Shown here in pieces: positions 7,712 through 16,300 of a DNA stretch of 18,298 bases. The DNA is from Deltaproteobacteria bacterium (GTDB taxonomy: Bacteria > Desulfobacterota_B > Binatia > Bin18). The position numbers and the translations under genes are program-made. The notes under the pieces were generated by a model. That model was not told the DNA's origin, did no database searches, and saw only the letters and a program-made list of their open reading frames with translations. The stretch covers positions 1-18,298 of the forward strand of contig JAAXHF010000409.1 in NCBI GenBank assembly GCA_012271025.1. Reading direction: 5' to 3'. The first letter of the stretch is position 1. Each line of letters opens with the position of its first letter.

Positions 7712-8881
7712 ATGGCCCGACTCGAAACGCTCCATCCACACGAGTGCGGACTCGACGCCGCACGCCTGGATCACTTCAGCGCGGTCGTCCAGCGCGACAT
7801 TGAGCGGCAGCGCTACGACGGCGCCGTCGTGATTGTCGCCCGCAGCGGGCGCGTCGCGCTCCACCAGGCCCTCGGTTTTGCCGAGCGGCAGACGGCTCGG
7901 CCGGCTCGCACGGACGACATCTTCTGCCTCTTTTCGGTCACCAAAGCCCTGACCGGGGCGGCGGTGCTGGCCTGTATCGACCGGGGCGAGCTGGCCCTGA
8001 CGACCCGTGTGGCCGAGGTCATCCCCGAATTTGCGGCCAAGGGAAAACAGCGGGTGACTGTGGCCCATCTGCTGACCCACACCGGGGGCATGTCGTCCGG
8101 GTTTCCGCCGGTTCCCCCGGAGCTGCTCGGCGACCTTGAAACGGTGGTGAGCGCCGTATGCCAACAGGGGCTCGAAGCCCGGCCGGGGGAAGAGGTGAGC
8201 TATAGTCCGATGACGGCGCACGCCGTGCTGGGTGAAATTGTGCGTCGGGTCGACGGCGGCCGCCGGTCCTTTGGGCAGCTCCTGGCCCAAGACGTGTTTG
8301 CGCCCCTGAACATGGACGACACCGCGCTGGGGCTGCGAGCTGATCTGGCCGAGCGCAGAGTGCCGGTCGTGGTGCGGGATCGGACGCCGGGGCTGTTTCC
8401 GCCAGAGGCCCTGGAGAGCTTTAATGAGCTGATCACCGAGGACGCCGAAATCCCGGGTGGGGGGGCGGTTTCGACTGCAGCCGACATCTTCCGCTTCGCC
8501 GAGATGCTGCGGCGTGGCGGCGAGCTGGACGGGGCGCGGATTCTGTCGCCGGCCGTCATCCGGCTGGCAACCACCAACCATACCGGGACCCAGCCCAACA
8601 ATTTATGGAATTACGCCATAGAGGAACGCGGCTGGGACGCCTTCCCGGCCTTCCTGGGACTGAGCTTTTTCCTGCGCGGCACCGGCATCTGTCCGACCTA
8701 TTTTGGAACAATGGCCTCGCCCGGCACGTTTGGCGGTGTTGGGGCGGGCACGACACTGTTCTGGGTCGATCCCGAGCGCGAGCTGAGCTTTGTGTGTCTG
8801 ACCGCCGGAGGCTTGGAGGAGGCCAACAGCATGGAGCGCTTCCAGCGCTTGTCGGATCTGGTGCTGGCCGCAGTGGTCTGA
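7712..8881 (+). CDS. Serine hydrolase of the beta-lactamase/EstB fold
   Basis: This 389-residue protein belongs to the class C beta-lactamase-like (PF00144) superfamily of esterases, peptidases and amidases that act through an acyl-serine. The nucleophile motif S75-V-T-K78 and the second motif Y164-S-P166 are present. The third, glycine-rich motif is probably GGVGAGTT, just before FWVDPE. LLTHTGG at about 120-126 is typical of the family. No convincing signal peptide is seen, so it is probably cytoplasmic and catabolic rather than a periplasmic beta-lactamase. AAAGGAGGAA precedes the ATG at 7712, 17 bp after the second SDR. A run of seven G lies at about 8459-8465 inside the gene. Its stop overlaps the start of the kinase gene by one base. 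The substrate is unknown. Confidence 0.9.
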   Translation: MARLETLHPHECGLDAARLDHFSAVVQRDIERQRYDGAVVIVARSGRVALHQALGFAERQTARPARTDDIFCLFSVTKALTGAAVLACIDRGELALTTRVAEVIPEFAAKGKQRVTVAHLLTHTGGMSSGFPPVPPELLGDLETVVSAVCQQGLEARPGEEVSYSPMTAHAVLGEIVRRVDGGRRSFGQLLAQDVFAPLNMDDTALGLRADLAERRVPVVVRDRTPGLFPPEALESFNELITEDAEIPGGGAVSTAADIFRFAEMLRRGGELDGARILSPAVIRLATTNHTGTQPNNLWNYAIEERGWDAFPAFLGLSFFLRGTGICPTYFGTMASPGTFGGVGAGTTLFWVDPERELSFVCLTAGGLEEANSMERFQRLSDLVLAAVV

Positions 8882-9933
8882 TGGCCGCCGCGTCCGCCGC
8901 CGCCCTGCCCTTTTCCAGCCGGCAGCTGGAGCGCGTCTTTGCCCGGCTGTCGGGACGGCCGCCCCTGCACGTCCACGCCGTCCTGTCCGGCAATATCAAC
9001 ACGATTGTCAAGGTGGAATGTGAGGGCCGGCTGTACGGGCTGCGGGTGCGAACCCAGGAGCAGGTCTACCGCTACGAGCCGGACCTGGTCAAAGAAGCTC
9101 TAGTCGCCGCACTACTCACACCCGGTTCGCGGCCGCCCACCGACGCCGCTGTCGCCCAGCTGTTCGACGGCCTGCTGGCCGCCCGGTGCGGTACGCTCGA
9201 CAGTGAGACAGCCGTCCTGCCCCGGCTGCGCTACTACGACTGGACCCGGCAGCTCCTGGCCCACCCCTACTGTGTCTATGACTGGGCGAACGGTGCGCCC
9301 CTCTGGGACACGCCCTCGCCGTCCCTGTACCGCGCCGCCGGCCGGGCCTTGGCCCAGATCCATACCGTTCGGTTTGAGGCCTGGTACGCCGATTTCCCGT
9401 CGGTGGGAAAGAAGCCGCTGGCCTGGGCCGAACGCTTTCCCCAGGCGCTCGGCAAAGAGCTTGACGCTGCCCGCCACCACCTGCCAACGGCGCTCGCCGA
9501 GGCTGCGGCTGGGCTGCGTCTGCCCGACTCCCTGGAGGTGAGGCCGTGCCTGGTGCATAACGATTTTTCGCCCGGCAATATCCTGACTGCGGACGGCCGT
9601 CTGACCGCCATCATCGACTGGGACAACGCCGTTGTTGACGCGCCAGCCCTGGACTTTGTGAAAATGAAGTACTGGACGGCCAAGAACCCCGCCGGTCTGC
9701 TGTCGCCCCACCCGGCGCTGTTCGGGGCTTTTGTCGGGGGCTATGGCGACGCCGGGCAGGCCATCGTTGAGTCTGTGGCCTTTGCGTTGTATGAGTTGCT
9801 GTGGTTGCTGCGGGTGTTCAATTTCGAGTGTGCCAAGCAGGCCCAGGGCATCGCCCCGGCGCCGGGCTATCCCGAGGCCGGCGCGTATGAGGCTTGCCTG
9901 TCTGAGGTGCTGACACGGCTGAGCCGGTTCTGA
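8881..9933 (+). CDS. APH-fold phosphotransferase
   Basis: This 350-residue protein has the aminoglycoside-phosphotransferase/choline-kinase-like fold and transfers the ATP gamma-phosphate to a hydroxyl on a small molecule. The catalytic loop is H226-N-D228-x4-N233 (VHNDFSPGNIL), and the metal-binding aspartate is D246 in IIDWD. The N-lobe has LSGNINTIVKV followed by LRVR, with Arg in the position often held by the ATP-binding Lys. The ATG at 8881 shares its A with the TGA of the hydrolase (TGATG) and no ribosome site is visible, so translation is probably coupled to the hydrolase. Family members next to acyl-CoA or hydrolase genes are often metabolic kinases, so antibiotic resistance should not be assumed. 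The frame is open further upstream (to 8605) inside the hydrolase, but that part is not the protein. Confidence 0.88.
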   Translation: MAAASAAALPFSSRQLERVFARLSGRPPLHVHAVLSGNINTIVKVECEGRLYGLRVRTQEQVYRYEPDLVKEALVAALLTPGSRPPTDAAVAQLFDGLLAARCGTLDSETAVLPRLRYYDWTRQLLAHPYCVYDWANGAPLWDTPSPSLYRAAGRALAQIHTVRFEAWYADFPSVGKKPLAWAERFPQALGKELDAARHHLPTALAEAAAGLRLPDSLEVRPCLVHNDFSPGNILTADGRLTAIIDWDNAVVDAPALDFVKMKYWTAKNPAGLLSPHPALFGAFVGGYGDAGQAIVESVAFALYELLWLLRVFNFECAKQAQGIAPAPGYPEAGAYEACLSEVLTRLSRF

Positions 9934-9952
9934 GGAGAAAAAGGAGGACAGC

Positions 9953-10345
9953 ATGGATCCCGTGTGGTTTGGACAGTTCGCCGTCACCGCGTTTTTTGCC
10001 GTGGCTTTTCTGCAATCCGCAGCCGACAAGTGGATGGACAGCGCGGGCAACCTCGAGTTTCTGACCGGCCACTTTGCCAAGAGCCCTCTGGCCGGAACGG
10101 TGACGCCGATGTTCTGGGCGATCACGGTCATCGAGTCGGCGGCCGGAATCCTGTGCGCCATCGGAGCCGTGCAAGTCCTGTTCGGTCTGGGCGGCGGCCT
10201 GGCGGTGTGGGGCATCGTCGTCGCCACCCTGGCCCTGCTGAGCCTCTTCTTTGGCCAGCGGCTGGCCCAGGATTATGGCGGGGCGGTGGTGATTGCCAGC
10301 TATTTCGCGGTCGCCCTGCTGGGCCTGCTCTTGTTCCAGTCGTAA
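9953..10345 (+). CDS. DoxX-like four-helix membrane protein
   Basis: This 130-residue, very hydrophobic protein has about four membrane segments, roughly residues 7-23, 50-75, 79-100 and 108-128. The GQRLAQDYGGAVV stretch between the last two segments resembles DoxX-family proteins. The family is linked to oxidative metabolism (a quinol oxidase subunit in one archaeal case), but most members have no known function. AAGGAGGA lies 6 bases before the ATG at 9953, and only 19 bp separate it from the kinase, so it is the last gene of the plus-strand operon. Its stop is 33 bp from the stop of the convergent Rieske gene. The family call is moderate and based on hydropathy and the charged DYGG loop. 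Confidence 0.72.
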   Translation: MDPVWFGQFAVTAFFAVAFLQSAADKWMDSAGNLEFLTGHFAKSPLAGTVTPMFWAITVIESAAGILCAIGAVQVLFGLGGGLAVWGIVVATLALLSLFFGQRLAQDYGGAVVIASYFAVALLGLLLFQS

Positions 10346-10378
10346 GCCTTGGTCGGATTCGAAAAATCACCCCAGGCA

Positions 10379-11608
10379 TCAGGATGCCGTCAACGCAGAC
10401 CGGTCTGCATAAAACCCGACGATCTCTTCGATGACGGTGTGGGCGTGACGGACGAGCAGCTCTTGATCTTGCAGGACAAAGTGGGTCTTGGCGCCTGAGG
10501 CCAGCATCGACTGGGTGGCTTCCAGGGTGCTGGCGTCTTCGAGCAGCGCATCGCGTAGCAGCACCTTGCTGTATTCCTGGCTGAAGCGCTGGGCCGCGTT
10601 GTCGGCCTGGGGAAAATAGGTGCGGACTTCCCACAGCGTCCGGTCTGCCGCCAGCGGCCAGAACTGATGGGTCAGGTAGGTCCCGTCAAAGACGAACACG
10701 TCAAAGTTTGGAAAGAGCATATTGGCGTCAAAGGCCCAGAAGCGGCTGCGGGTCGGGTTCACGCCCGGTGGCAGCCGGTCCATATCCCAGTCGCGGTTGA
10801 CGATGGACGAGCCGAAGCGATGGGCCAGCAGCTCGACCGCTGACGGCTTGTGCTCGGGGTTGCCGAACACCGACATGCGATGGTTGCGCTCATACAGCTG
10901 AAAGGCAAAGGCGTGGGCATACGGGTTGTCTTTGCTGGTGAACGAGTCGGGCAGCGAGCGTCTGTGGATGAACGGCACGTGGTAGGCTTCGTGAAAGGCG
11001 TCTTTGATGACCTTCCAGTTGGCCTTGATCTCGGTCGTCCAGGCAAAGCAGGTACTCAGCTTGTCAAATGGGTAGCCCGTCAGACCGGCGCCCAGCTCGC
11101 CCAACTGGTGTGACAGGCTTTCGGGCGGCTGCGGGCTCAGATTGACGAAGAGAAAGCCTTCCCAGCTCTCGCTCGCAATCGGGCTCAGGCCGAGTTGGGC
11201 TTTCTCCAGCCCAAAAAAGTTGGCTTCGTCCGGCACAAAACGCAGCCCGCCGTCCAGCCCGTATGACCAGCCGTGGAACTTGCAGGTCAGCGCCTGGCAG
11301 CGACCGCCCCGGTCCCAGACAAGCTTGTTGCCACGGTGGGAGCACATGTTGTGAAAGGCCCACACGCCACCGTCCCGACCGCGCACGACCAGGACCGAGG
11401 TCTGACACACCGGCAGGTCTTTGACAAAATAGTCGCCGGGCTGTGGGATCTGCTCGAGCCGTCCGACGTTCAGCCAGAAGCGCTTGAAGATTTTTTCGCG
11501 CTCCTGGGCAAAATAGGCGGGTGATACGCAGGGTTCGATCGGAATCGGCCCGGTGCCGAGTTCAGGATAGTCCGTGTGCCAGATTTTGCTGTTGGCTTGG
11601 CCGTCCAT
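10379..11608 (-). CDS. Rieske non-haem iron oxygenase, alpha subunit
   Basis: This 409-residue protein is the catalytic subunit of an aromatic-ring-hydroxylating or related Rieske oxygenase, using O2 and electrons from a separate reductase. The Rieske cluster motif C89-x-H91-x17-C109-x2-H112 is complete. In the catalytic domain NWKVIKDAFHEAYHVPFIH supplies H210 and H215, and D358 in the LLEDASTLEATQ segment is the likely third ligand of the mononuclear iron. The ATG at 11608 follows GGGAGGAGG by 5 bases, making it preferable to an in-frame upstream start inside the LLM gene (11800). It lies 17 bp after the LLM oxidoreductase and is the last gene of the minus-strand operon. No ferredoxin or reductase gene is in the window. 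The substrate is unknown. Confidence 0.94.
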   Translation of the reverse strand: MDGQANSKIWHTDYPELGTGPIPIEPCVSPAYFAQEREKIFKRFWLNVGRLEQIPQPGDYFVKDLPVCQTSVLVVRGRDGGVWAFHNMCSHRGNKLVWDRGGRCQALTCKFHGWSYGLDGGLRFVPDEANFFGLEKAQLGLSPIASESWEGFLFVNLSPQPPESLSHQLGELGAGLTGYPFDKLSTCFAWTTEIKANWKVIKDAFHEAYHVPFIHRRSLPDSFTSKDNPYAHAFAFQLYERNHRMSVFGNPEHKPSAVELLAHRFGSSIVNRDWDMDRLPPGVNPTRSRFWAFDANMLFPNFDVFVFDGTYLTHQFWPLAADRTLWEVRTYFPQADNAAQRFSQEYSKVLLRDALLEDASTLEATQSMLASGAKTHFVLQDQELLVRHAHTVIEEIVGFYADRSALTAS

Positions 11609-11625
11609 GCTGCCTCCTCCCGCCG

Positions 11626-12495
11626 TCAACTGCGGAGCCCCGCCTCGCGCGCAAAGCGTTCCATCAGGCGCATCAACTCGGAGAAATCGTTCGTCCAGGC
11701 CCGGAAGGACAGGTAGACATGCTGGATCCCGAGTTTTTCGTAGCCGGGCAGGTCGTCCAGAAGCTGATCGAGGCTGGGCGCCGCCAGGGGCAGCATGCAC
11801 AGCTGGAGGTCGGCCATGCTGCGGCCGGCCTGCTCGGTCAGCTCAGCCAGGGTCTCCAGCGGCGCCGCAATCGCCTCCGGGCTATTGCCCATGGCGATCC
11901 AGCCGTCGCCGCGGCGGGCCACCCGCCGCAGGGCGCCCTTTGTCATGCCGCCGATCAAGACCGGCGGCCGCGGCGTCTGGACCGGCTGGGGCAGGCATTT
12001 GATATCGGCAATCTCAAAATGTTTGCCGCTGAAGTTGACCGCCGGCTGAGTCCAGGCCGCCTTCATGATATCAATCGTCTCGTCGGTACGGCTGCCGCGT
12101 TCCTTAATCGACACCCCCAGGGCGTCAAACTCCTGTTCCAGCCAGCCGGCCCCTACCCCGACGACCGTGCGGCCGCCGGACAGCACGTCGATTGTGGCCA
12201 GGGCTTTGGCCGTGGCCAGCGGATGGCGGTAGGGCAGGATGAGGACTGCGGTACCCAGCTTGACCCGGGTCGTTTTGAGCGACAGGGCGGCCAGCACGCT
12301 CAGCGGCTCAAGAAACGGATCGTCCGGGTTGAAGGCATAGCCGCCCTCCATCTTGGACGGAAACACCAGATGGTCGGCTACCCAGATTGTGCTGTAGCCC
12401 AGCGCCTCGGCCGCCTCGGCTGCGGTGGCGATTCTGTGGGCCGGGTCTTCGCTCGCAAACGCCGTAAAATGGGGCAGAACAATACCGTAGTCCAT
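11626..12495 (-). CDS. LLM-class F420/flavin-dependent oxidoreductase (TIGR03619 type)
   Basis: This 289-residue TIM-barrel protein is of the luciferase-like monooxygenase family, close in style to the mycobacterial Rv2161c group. Seen motifs are LGYSTIWVADHLV near the N-terminus, the strand RVKLGTAVLILPYRHPLATAK, then LSGGRTVVGVGAGW and PPVLIGG in the C-terminal half. Members use F420H2 or FMNH2 for hydride transfer or monooxygenation; which one applies cannot be read here. The ATG at 12495 is chosen because AGGAGA lies 9 bases upstream; an in-frame TTG at 12501 would overlap that spacing. It sits 25 bp after the TenA/PqqC-like gene and 17 bp before the Rieske gene, so the three are very probably one transcript. 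Confidence 0.9.
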   Translation of the reverse strand: MDYGIVLPHFTAFASEDPAHRIATAAEAAEALGYSTIWVADHLVFPSKMEGGYAFNPDDPFLEPLSVLAALSLKTTRVKLGTAVLILPYRHPLATAKALATIDVLSGGRTVVGVGAGWLEQEFDALGVSIKERGSRTDETIDIMKAAWTQPAVNFSGKHFEIADIKCLPQPVQTPRPPVLIGGMTKGALRRVARRGDGWIAMGNSPEAIAAPLETLAELTEQAGRSMADLQLCMLPLAAPSLDQLLDDLPGYEKLGIQHVYLSFRAWTNDFSELMRLMERFAREAGLRS

Positions 12496-12520
12496 ACGCA
12501 ATCTCTCCTGACAGGGCGGT

Positions 12521-13261
12521 CTACACCGCAGCCACGCCGTCTTCCTCGCCCATCGCCACCCGCAGAATACCTTCCTGGGCAGCCCGAAACTTCTCGCACC
12601 AGTTTGCCAGCGCGGTCCGGATTTTCTCCTGGCGTTGGGCGGTGGTGGCGTACTCCCGCACCAGCTCGTAGACCGGTTCGCCGTGAGCCTCGGCCTCGCC
12701 CATGTGGGCGTAGAAAAACTCCAGCTCGTGGCGACTCAGGCCGTAGTGCTCGGCCAAACCCTGCACGAGCCGGGCGGTGGAGTTTTCCCGGCGGCTTTCT
12801 CCGCCGATTGACATGGCCGCCAGGGTCACCAAGCCGTACTCCCGACGCCCGAGTTCGATGACCCACTCGACATAGTCGAGGGCGGCCCGGGCCACCCGGG
12901 GATGGGCCAACTCTGCCGCGCTGGCGCCCAGGGCTTCGGCCAGCTGCCGGGACAGCCGCCAGTGCGCGTCGTCGCCACGGCCCATGACCGTCTCCTCGTC
13001 AATCAGATTCTCCACAATATGGCGCCGAATCTTTTGGTCGGTCGGCCCCAAGCCCGTGTTCAGAAAAATCCCGCCAAAGGCCCGGATGTGCTGCCCGGTA
13101 CGATAGTGGTGCTGGATGGCCCATTTTTTGAGCGCCTCACGGTCCAGGCTGCCGGCCATCACCCCGGCATAAAAATGGGCGCCGTACAGGGGTGCTTTCT
13201 CCTGCTGGGCCATATAGCCGCGCAGTTGTGCGATAAAGCCGTCTGAGTTCAGCGTGGCCAT
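12521..13261 (-). CDS. Haem-oxygenase-fold (TenA/PqqC-like) iron-containing redox enzyme family protein
   Basis: This 246-residue, all-helical protein is of the TenA/PqqC/CADD-like superfamily. Landmarks are HHYRTGQHIRAF (51-62), HIVENLIDEE with H100 downstream, GGE155, and the terminal FFYAHMGEAEAHGE (182-195). Diiron oxidases and oxygenases of this fold (CADD, UndA, SznF) use Glu/His ligands in these helices and end with an H-x3-D-x2-H motif. Here that reads H186-x3-A190-x2-H193, so the middle Asp is replaced by Ala (my alignment by eye). It could be a variant metal site or a PqqC-type cofactor-free oxidase. The ATG at 13261 has AAGGAGG 7 bases upstream. It is the first gene of the minus-strand trio and lies 125 bp after the cyclase gene. 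Confidence 0.8.
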   Translation of the reverse strand: MATLNSDGFIAQLRGYMAQQEKAPLYGAHFYAGVMAGSLDREALKKWAIQHHYRTGQHIRAFGGIFLNTGLGPTDQKIRRHIVENLIDEETVMGRGDDAHWRLSRQLAEALGASAAELAHPRVARAALDYVEWVIELGRREYGLVTLAAMSIGGESRRENSTARLVQGLAEHYGLSRHELEFFYAHMGEAEAHGEPVYELVREYATTAQRQEKIRTALANWCEKFRAAQEGILRVAMGEEDGVAAV

Positions 13262-13328
13262 CCTGCGTCCTCCTTCTTGACGGGCCTGCTCAGGCTCATG
13301 CATAGCAGACCAGAAACCGCCGGGCAAA

Positions 13329-13366
13329 AGGCGCGACCCATCCGGGGGCTTGTCTCACCCGCGCCT
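13329..13366 (-). terminator. Terminator-like hairpin after the cyclase gene
   Basis: On the minus strand AGGCGCG (13366-13360) pairs perfectly with CGCGCCT (13335-13329), with a loop of 24 bases. The 3' arm runs into TTTT. It begins about 20 bases after the cyclase stop and could separate that gene from the TenA/LLM/Rieske operon. The large loop and short T-run make it weak. Confidence 0.35.
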
Positions 13367-13386
13367 CGCGTCGCGCGCCCATACCA

Positions 13387-16300
13387 TTACTGTTCCAGCT
13401 GTGTCAGGAGGTTTCGGGCCTGGCGCAGGTCGGCCGTGTCAAAGCCTTCGGTGAACCAGTCGTAGATTTCGACCAGCCGCCGTCGGGCAGCGTCCGTCCG
13501 CCCCTGGTCTTTCCACAACCGGCTCAGGCTGATGGTAGCACGCAGTTCGAGCGACTTGGCTCCGTCGCGCTGGGCAATGCTGATCGCCCGCTGAAAGCAC
13601 TCCTCGGCCTCGACCACGGAAGCCGGGGGAGCGTCGCGCTGCCCGTTCGCCAGCTGCCCGTCCTGGGCGGCCTGCTCTAACAGCAGCTCGCCCTTGAGGC
13701 GGAACACATCGGCCTGTTGCGAACGTTCGCCGGCCTGGTCGGTGCGGGCAATCTCCTGTTCGAGGATGGCCAGTCCCTGGGCCGGCTGGCCGCCTTTACG
13801 GTATGCCTCCGCACACAGATAAAAGACCGACGAGCGCAGCTGGTGGGGGCCTAGGGTATGCAGGGCGGTCATTGACCGCTCAACCAAGCCCAGGCCCTCT
13901 TCGACGTGGCCCTGGTCGGTCAGCGCCCAGCCGTGGGTAAGCTGTCCGATGCCGGTCCAAAAGGCAAAGCCTTGCTCTTGGGCGAGGTCGATAAGAGCCC
14001 GGGCGTATTCGTGGGCGGCCGTGTGTTCTCCCCGGAAGCGATGGACTGTTCCGGCAAAGTCCAGGGCCAAGACCGAACTGAATGGGTGGGCCAGGTCGTC
14101 GGCAGCCTGCCGGGCCTGCTGGCTCCGGGCCAAAGCCTGATCCGGGTAGCCGCGCAACCACAGGAAATTGGCCAGGAAGGCAAGACTCACAACCTGCGGG
14201 TCCTGACCAAAATGGGCGCCCTCGGGCCGGTCCGGCCGGTGCCGCTCAGGATCGTAGAAGCTGAGACTGCGCTCCAGATGCTCCTGCGCCGCAGCCAGCT
14301 CGCCCGACGCGCTCAAGATCAAGCCCAGGCTGAAGTGGGCAGTGAGCAGCGCCTCTGGGGTTCTGACGCTCTCGGCCTGGCGCCGGCATTGCTCTGCCAG
14401 CTCACGGGCAATGTCCAGCTTGCCGGCCCCCAGATAAAACCGACACAGGCCGAACACGACGACAAACAGCTGGGGCGTTTCGCCGAGAGCGCGACACAGC
14501 TCCAGCGCCCGCGTGTACAGGGCTTCAATCGCCGGATCGCTATAGCCCCGGGTGGCGGTCAGCGGTGTGCCCAGATCGATCCGTAAGCTCAGCTCTTGCT
14601 GCCGACGTCGGACCGAGTCGGGCAGCGTGTCGAGGAGTTCCAGGCCCGTCGTCAGGTGACGGGTGGCTTCGGCGTTGGCGGAACGCTCGGTCGCGCGCTG
14701 TCCGGCCCGCTGCCAGTACGCAATCGCCGGCTCAGTCAGCCCGGCTGTGGTGTAGTGGTGCGCGAGCAGCTCGGGCCTGGTCTGCACGGTCTCGGGAAAA
14801 CGGTCTTCCAGGGCGCGGGCAATCTGGCGGTGATAGGCTTGGCGCTTGCTCTTGAGCAGGGATTGATAGGCGCTCTCCTGGATCAGGGTCTGGCGGAAGG
14901 TGTAGTGGGCCTGGGGCGGGAAGCCGTCGTGCGACAGCAGGTCTGCATCGACCAGGCCGGCGAGTTCTTCTTGCAGTCGGTCTTCCGTCAGGGGTGAGAC
15001 GGTCTGGATCAAGGCGTAGGAAAAGTCTCGACCCAGGGCTGCGCCCAGCTGGGCGGTCTCTTTGCCGACCGCGAGTCGGTCGAGCCGCGCCTCAAGCGAA
15101 TCCTGGAGGGTGGTCGGAATGCCGAGCGAGGGCAGCGGACCCGTCAGTTCGTAGTGGCCGTCGCTCTCCCGGACAATGCCGGACTCGATGTACATCCTGG
15201 TGAGTTCTTCAACAAACAGGGGGACGCCGTCCGTTCGAGTGCGAATCTGGTGGAGAACGGTGGGCGGGAGGGGCTTGCCGTCGCAGACGTGCAGCGCCAG
15301 CTCTTCGACCTGAGCCGGGCTGAGGCGGTCCAGGTTGAGAGCGTGCAGAGACGGGCCGGCGTCCCAGGGCGGCGAGAAATCGGGGCGAAAGACGCCGACC
15401 ACCAGGCTGCGGCTGTGTGGCAGACGGTCGAGGTAGGCGCTGAAGAACTCGAGGGTCGAGGGATCAGCCCAGTGCAGATCTTCCCATACGCAGTAGACCG
15501 GCTGGAGTTCGGCCTCTTCGAGCAGGAGGCTGACAAAGGCCTGAATGATTTTCTGTTTCTGCCGCTGTGGGCTGAGGCGTAGGGTTGGAATAGAGTCGGG
15601 CAGGGGCAGGGACAGCAGGCTGGCAAACAGGGCCAGCGTCTCGGCGTCTGGAGAACGGTAGCGGGCCAGGGCCTGCTCGAGTTTGGCCAGCCTGGTCGGA
15701 CCGGTGTCGGACGGCTCAAACGCCAAAGCTCTTTCCAGGAGATCGATCAGCGGCGCCAGCGCGCTGTTCTGGTCATACGGTGAGCAGCGCACGGTAATCC
15801 GGGTCGCCTCGTCAGGTTCAAGCTGCTGGGACACCGCCTGGACCAGGCGTGACTTCCCGATCCCCGCCCCACCGCTCAGCAGAACGAGTTGCCCAGCCCC
15901 GCGTGTGGCCCGCTCCCAGCGCTCCCGCAGGAAGGCGACGGCCGTGTCACGACCGACCAGGGCCGGCGTCTCGCCCGAGCCCATAACGTCGCTGGCGAAG
16001 GCGAACCGCGTTCGGGACGGGTGCTCACCCACCACGCGGTAGGCGTGCAGCGCGGCGGAGATGCCTTTGAGGCTGTGGCTGCCGCGATCCTGGCAGTCAA
16101 ACACGCGCTGCACCAGACGATGGGTCGTGGCGCTGATCAGCACCGAGTCGGGTTCCGCCAGCGTCTGCAAGCGCGCCGCAATATTTGGTGCCTCACCGAT
16201 GGCCAGCTGCTCGGCCCGCCCCTCAACCCCGACCTCGCCGACCACGACCCGGCCGGTATGGATACCAATCCGCACCCGAAGCGGAAACGGCAGGTGGGGA

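Noticed and set aside
7511..8581. 356-codon minus-strand frame over the second SDR and the serine hydrolase
   Set aside because: It is antisense to two proteins with complete motifs and shows no protein-like features.
7712..9933. Reading the beta-lactamase-fold and APH-fold genes as an antibiotic resistance cassette
   Set aside because: There is no signal peptide, no mobile element and no integron or resistance context. The genes sit inside a metabolic operon, and both folds are widespread in metabolism.
9112..10227. 371-codon minus-strand frame over the kinase and DoxX-like genes
   Set aside because: It is antisense to a kinase with intact catalytic motifs and has low-complexity Gly/Arg/Gln-rich content.
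10346..10378. Possible bidirectional terminator between the convergent DoxX-like and Rieske genes
   Set aside because: Only a bulged GGT(CG)GATT/AATCACC pairing is visible in 33 bp, without a T-run.
12496..12501. Upstream TTG start for the LLM oxidoreductase
   Set aside because: The ATG at 12495 has proper spacing to AGGAGA; the TTG would sit too close to it.
11521..12861. 446-codon open frame on the plus strand opposite the LLM and Rieske genes
   Set aside because: It runs antisense across three clearly recognised genes, its translation is Arg/Pro/Gln-rich without any motif, and long antisense frames are expected in GC-rich coding DNA.
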